Source: Candidatus Pacearchaeota archaeon
GTDB lineage: Archaea > Nanobdellota > Nanobdellia > Pacearchaeales > GW2011-AR1
Direction: 5' to 3'
Assembly (NCBI GenBank): GCA_017608305.1
Contig: JAFCGC010000006.1
Span: 1 to 33,711, forward strand
Length of the DNA: 33,711 bases
Part shown: positions 30,106 to 33,711 of the stretch, piece by piece
Layout: every line of letters begins with the position of its first letter
Position numbering within the stretch: position 1 is the first letter of the stretch
Notes under the pieces: model-generated
Told to the model about the DNA's origin: nothing
The model's database searches: none
Seen by the model: the letters and a program-made list of their open reading frames with translations, nothing else
Translations under genes and position numbers: made by a program

Positions 30106-30606
30106 CAAACTGTTACTTTCATTCTAATAATAGAATTACTAACCATCTATTGATGGCGGATTAATATTTCTATTAATCTCTATATGTTTCCATATAGATC
30201 GGACTATATCTTCACAAATTAATGTGTTTGGCGTATAGTCTCTGAGGATTCTAGAATTATTTTAAAAGATTATAGAGTCCAATACCAAGACCAATAACTC
30301 CACCTATTCCAGCTACAGTGATTGTAGCATCATAGCGAGCTTTGCTTTTTTGGAAATAGTAATTAGTCTGTTCTTTTTTTAATTTCCAGACTTCATTTAC
30401 AATTTCTCCAATTTTTTTAGTATCTTTGTTTAATTTATTTCTTTCCATAATTTTTTATTAAATTATGGTTATTTAAATCTTTTTAATTCTAGTCTTTCCT
30501 GCTGATTGTCCTTATTCTTTGGATTTTTACTGACGATAAACGCCGAGTACCAAAGACCTATCAGGAGTTTCCAGCATACAGCCAAATTTAAACACCCCCT
30601 CATTTG
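30106..30606 (-). ncRNA. Group I intron in 23S rRNA (E. coli position about 1923)
   Basis: A 501-nt insertion. Removing it joins GTAACTATGACCCT to CTTAAGGTAGCG, the normal uninterrupted sequence. P1 forms between exon ACCCT plus the first intron base C and GGGGGT (30599-30594), with the required U-G pair at the splice site. The last intron base is G. Core elements: P TGCTGGAAACTCC (30576-30564), Q AATCAGCAGGAAAG (30507-30494), R CCTCAGAGACTATACG (30247-30232) and S AAGATATAGTCC (30212-30201); R and S form P7. P6 is CTAGAATT (30492-30485) with AATTCTAG (30258-30251), and its loop contains a gene (30257-30448). Confidence 0.93.
30257..30448 (-). CDS. Small membrane-anchored protein encoded in the P6 loop of the intron
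   Basis: 63 residues. The first 40 are charged and helical (MERNKLNKDTKKIGEIVNEV, then WKLKKEQTNYYFQKSKARYD); the last 22 form one Gly-rich membrane helix (ATITVAGIGGVIGLGIGLYNLL). There is no LAGLIDADG, GIY-YIG, HNH or His-Cys box motif, so it is not a normal homing endonuclease. A TTTAAATAAC box (30479-30470) stands about 27 nt before the ATG, inside the intron, so it may have its own leaderless transcript. Its stop codon overlaps the P6 stem. Whether it aids splicing, mobility or something unrelated is unknown. Confidence 0.7.
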   Translation of the reverse strand: MERNKLNKDTKKIGEIVNEVWKLKKEQTNYYFQKSKARYDATITVAGIGGVIGLGIGLYNLLK

Positions 30607-32548
30607 AGGGTCATAGTTACCCCCGCCGTTTCACGGACCTTAGCTCCCTTGAAAAGGAGTTTGAGACACCGCGACTGGGCAGGTCTCACCAAGTATACAA
30701 GTCTTTTCAGATTAGCACTTGGCTACGTTTTTGGTAAACAGTCGGGCCGTCCTTGTTACTGAGATCTATCAATGCACTAAACTTCTAACGAAAAAAAGCA
30801 CAAGGATAGACATCCCTTCAGCCGAAGCTACAGGACTAACTTGCCGAATTCCCTTAATTGGTTTTACCTTTCATGTCTTAGCCTATTAAGCCAGGGCACC
30901 AGTGTCGGTTATGGGTACAGCTAATTAAATTCGTTAAGCAAAATGACTTTTCACTGGCTCTTGGAATCAGTAATTTTGTCAAACAGATTCATTTACATCT
31001 ATGGATTACCCTCAATAAACTTCTCTGAAAGAACACCCTTTAAGGTGCTTACTTATCCGAAAGCAAACATTTTACAAAAAACTTAATCAGTACAGGAATA
31101 TTAACCTGTTGTCCATCGTCGCACTCAGTTAAGATACGACTTAGGTGCTGACTAACCCTCGGTTAACATATATTGCCGAGGAAACCTTACCCTTACGACA
31201 TTTTCCATTCTCAGGAAAATCACATCCTACTATTACCAGGATTCTCATTACTATTCGCTCCATCCTTTCTCTCGAAAAAACTTCTGTGCAAATAGTACGC
31301 CTGCTTACCCGAACACTCATACGAGTGCCGCTAAAGTATCGGTATTATGTTTGAGCCCCGTCCATTTTCAAGGCCCTGAACCTCAATAGGTGAGCTGTTA
31401 CGCTTTCTTTAAATGATAGCTGCTTCTGGGCTTACATCCCTAGTGTCTCAGGTTCAAGACACCCTTCGATACACTTAACATAAATTTTGGGACCTTAACT
31501 TTAGTCTCCGTTGTTCCGGTCTCGGAAATGTATCTTACATACACACCCTGATTCCTGTCTTAAGCAGTTAACAGCTTCTGAGTTGGAAAAAATTCCGTAA
31601 GCATTTGCCCCTGCAAATTTTATCCGTACTTTACACCGTTAACAAACAAGACAAGACTATACGTAGGCATATTTCAGCAGGAACCAGCCATCGCCGAGTT
31701 AGATAAGCTTTTCACCCCTATTCACAGATCATCCAAGTGCATGTCCACAACACTGGTTCAGGCCTCCATCCTTCTTTCGAAAGACTTCACCTTGTCCATG
31801 AATAGATCACCCGGCTTCAGGTCTTATCCGCATGACTAAACGCGCTTTCACACTTGCTTTCGCTTTGGTTACTCAATAAAATTGATTAGCCTCGCCATAC
31901 AGAAAAACTCCCTGGCCCGTTCTTCGAAACGTACGTTACAAACCTTTCTGATAAATCAGTTAAGACTAGTAACAAACTGTAACTGCTAGATTTCAAGTCT
32001 TTTCACACTCTGCTAAGAGTACTTTTCAGCTTTCCCTCGCGGTACTAGTTCACTATCGGACTTTGGTTTTATTTAGGGTTGGCAGTTAATCCTGCCATAT
32101 TCAGACTCCCAATCCAGGAAGCCCTACTCTTTTAGAGAACACCATATCATTTTCTTCTACAGGACTATCACCTTCTAAGGTCTTGCTTTCCAGCAAAGTT
32201 TGAATCAATGACTTAGGCATTTATCTCCACCACATCTCTAATTCTCTTTCAAGAACAGATTCAGCTTGCCCTGTTCCCTTTTCGCTCTCTGCTAATAAGG
32301 GAATAACTTATTGTTTTCTTTTCCTACTGGTACTAAGATGTTTCAATTCCCAGCGTGATTCCGTCTCTCGACGCATTCAGAAATCTTGGGATCAAAGCCT
32401 GCATGCGGCTCCCCCAAGCTTATCGCAGCTTGCCACGTCTTTCATCAAAACCAAAACCAAGCTATCCGTCTAACAGTATAAAATATAGTAGTATGTTTTT
32501 TCTGAAATTACCATTCGGAAAATTAATTTAATAACTCTCCGAGTGGGA

Positions 32549-32566
32549 AAATCTTCTGCTACTATT
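32549..32566 (-). other. 23S precursor processing stem, 5' strand
   Basis: AATAGTAGCAGAAGATTT on the minus strand, partner of 29226-29243. Between this helix and the 23S start (32504-32549) the leader can form its own hairpin. The open frame at 32470-32703 spans this stem and is not a gene. The rest of 32567-32711 shows no further feature besides AT-rich leader. Confidence 0.75.
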
Positions 32567-32711
32567 GTCATAGAACATAAATGTTCTCCCAGAATTTTAA
32601 TAAAATAAAACTCTGCAGAAAATACATAGTATTTTCTCGTTTGATCCAACACAAAATATGATGAACCATTTCTCATAATTGAGTATGATTGTAAATTATC
32701 CATTTAGAAAA

Positions 32712-32737
32712 ATTAAATGGACCTGCCGTGAATTGAG
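32712..32737 (-). repeat. Partial duplicate of the tRNA-Ala 3' end
   Basis: AATTAAATGGAC..GCCGTGAATTGAGC on the plus strand repeats, with a few changes, the end of tRNA-Ala at 32799-32825 (AATTAAAATGGAC..GCCGTGAATTGAAC), about 88 bp apart and in the same direction. It includes the T loop and the 3' side of the acceptor stem, but the 5' half of the T stem does not pair, so it is not a functional tRNA. Confidence 0.65.
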
Positions 32738-32805
32738 CCTCAGAATAACATTCCTCGACTTAGTCCGTCTTCTTACAAATCCGAACTAAACAAGTTCAAT
32801 TAAAA

Positions 32806-32916
32806 TGGACTCGCCGTGAATTGAACACGGGTCTCCTCGGTTCTTAACTTCCGCGACCATATTTGATTATCGCGTCGTGTGCAAGCGAGGTATCTTAGCC
32901 ATTGGACAACGAGCCC
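32806..32916 (-). tRNA. tRNA-Ala (TGC) with a 39-nt intron
   Basis: Exons of 72 nt: acceptor GGGCTCG/CGAGTCC with the G3-U70 pair that marks tRNA-Ala, anticodon stem CCTCG/CGAGG, anticodon TGC, T arm CCGTG-TTCAATT-CACGG, discriminator A. The D stem is weak (one C-A mismatch). The intron (32841-32879) lies between positions 37 and 38, the standard archaeal place, and holds a CGCGA/TCGCG stem suited to a bulge-helix-bulge. It lies between 16S and 23S, the usual archaeal position for tRNA-Ala. Confidence 0.93.
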
Positions 32917-33048
32917 GTTGTCCAAATAAATGTTTTTTGTTTTTTAAGGCTTTTGATTATCAAGATGAATGTAGAGACAGTCTAGCTGTTTTTTGAATAT
33001 TAATTTTAATCAATCACCCATGAGGACAAACTCAAGGGAGATGTCATA

Positions 33049-33063
33049 AGAAGAACCGTAGGT
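33049..33063. other. Short hairpin in the 16S-tRNA spacer
   Basis: AGAACC-GTA-GGTTCT, close to the 16S 3' end. It may take part in the 16S processing stem, whose 5' strand is outside the window. Confidence 0.45.
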
Positions 33064-33083
33064 TCTTTTTATTAATAATATAT

Positions 33084-33711
33084 AGGAGGTGATCCATCTG
33101 CAGGTTCCCCTACAGATACCTTGTGACGACTTAACCTACCTCATCTAGCCAAGGTTCTCTTTCGAAAAATTTCACCATAACTAAACTTGGTTGGTTTGAC
33201 GGGCAGTGTGTGCAAGAGACAGTGACATATTCACCGTTCGTTGATAACAAACGATTACTACGGATTCCATCGTCATGAGGTTGAGTTACAAACCTCAATC
33301 TGTACTGAGACGAACTTTAAGAGATTGGCTTCTCCTCTCGGAGTCGCATCTCGTTGTATTCGCCGTTGACGCGCGCGTGTTGCCCAGGGGATTCGGGCTG
33401 TACTCACCTAACGTAGCCCACACTTTCATCCTCGTTACCAAGGCAATCTCTATATTGTACACGTAGTAAATATAGATGTGGGTCTCGCCTGTTACCTGAT
33501 TTAACAGGTCACCTCACGGCACAGGCTGACGTCGGCCATGCAACTCCTCTCAGCGTGTCAGGTAAGCCCTTTAGACTGACCTTCATTCTGCTGTCGCTCC
33601 TGGTGAGGTTCACGGTGTATAATCTAATTGAACCGCACGCGTCACCCGTTGTAGTGTCTCCCCGCCAATTCCTTTAAGTTTCGGCCTTGCGACTATACTT
33701 CCCAGGTAGCA
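33084..33711 (-). rRNA. 16S rRNA, 3' part (5' end outside the window)
   Basis: The minus strand contains AAACTTAAAGGAATTGGCGG, GCATGGCCGACGTCAGC, the TGTCACTGTCTCTTGCACACACTGCCCGTC region (written here as its parts TTGCACACACTGCCCGTC) and the end AACCTGCAGATGGATCACCTCCT. The anti-Shine-Dalgarno CACCTCC is present and fits the SD sequences seen before the RRM and holin-like genes. About 628 nt are in the window; no intron is seen in this part. Confidence 0.97.

Larger units (their letters stand above)
29260..32490 (-). rRNA. 23S rRNA, interrupted by a group I intron
   Basis: The minus strand shows standard large-subunit rRNA blocks: the start with GATGAAAGACGTGGCAAGC and GATAAGCTTGGGGGAGCCGC, the mid-domain GGGGGTAACTATGACCCT joined across the intron to CTTAAGGTAGCG, and the 3' domain with CTGAAAGCATCTAAGC and TTGATAG...TGTGTAAT. 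The ends are approximate and set from the paired flanks. The mature length without the 501-nt intron is about 2730 nt, short for archaea but plausible for a reduced genome. Open frames antisense to it are shadows. Confidence 0.95.

Noticed and set aside
30257-30448. Homing endonuclease in the group I intron
   Set aside because: The frame is only 63 residues, has a membrane helix and none of the known nuclease motifs.
32470-32703. 77-residue open frame between tRNA-Ala and 23S rRNA
   Set aside because: It spans the 23S precursor stem (32549-32566) and the 23S start region, has no motif, and is explained by AT-rich leader RNA.
29637-33466. Several plus-strand open frames of 60-115 residues
   Set aside because: They are antisense to 23S and 16S rRNA and follow conserved rRNA sequence, not codon use.
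1-33711. CRISPR array
   Set aside because: No series of regularly spaced direct repeats was seen on reading the window.

Overview
The window reads as AT-rich archaeal chromosome, most likely from a DPANN lineage of the Woesearchaeota/Pacearchaeota (Nanoarchaeota-like) type. The evidence is archaeal-type ribosomal proteins (eL31, eL39, eS19), a Cbf5/TruB pseudouridine synthase, a form III RuBisCO, an archaeal RNase P RNA, a tRNA-Ala with an intron at 37/38 inside the rRNA operon, TATA boxes about 25 nt upstream of many start codons, and surface proteins of a style common in these small-genome archaea. The lineage is inferred from gene content, not from a tree.

Layout. 1-2820 is an unstable left end. 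It has the last codons of an insertion-sequence transposase, a XerA-like recombinase gene cut off by that element, and two AT-rich-genome-atypical repeat families: an inverted pair around a Cys-rich membrane protein and a GC-richer direct pair around a small membrane protein. 2824-11958 is a mostly minus-strand housekeeping block: Cbf5 and an AlkD-like protein; eL31, eL39, a CsrA-like protein and eS19; then RuBisCO, an NFACT-R protein and a CRM-domain protein in one operon; then CysRS with a nucleotidyltransferase, and two small membrane proteins. 12016-13100 holds tRNA-Phe, two small genes and the RNase P RNA (minus strand). 13149-19598 is a probable regulon. Three copies of a CGATA-NN-TATCG palindrome sit in front of a five-gene operon of orphan proteins, a hotdog-fold protein, and a bacterio-opsin-activator-type regulator that diverges from a P-type ATPase. 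20315-20487 is a structured RNA gene that I cannot name. 20651-26690 is mainly small membrane, secreted and hypothetical genes, plus an RRM protein. 26745-28861 holds the complete AmmeMemoRadiSam trio.

29226-33711 is the rRNA operon on the minus strand: the 3' part of 16S, a spacer with intron-containing tRNA-Ala(UGC), and a complete 23S with a recognisable precursor-processing stem. The 23S gene carries a 501-nt group I intron whose P6 loop encodes a 63-residue protein with one membrane helix, not a homing endonuclease, behind its own TATA box.

Items most worth following up are the intron and its unusual cargo, the palindrome regulon of orphan genes, the unidentified RNA at 20315-20487, and a short palindromic element inserted in frame in two essential genes (cbf5 and the eL31 gene), resembling the palindromic elements known from Rickettsia. 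All calls come from reading the sequence; no database search was run.
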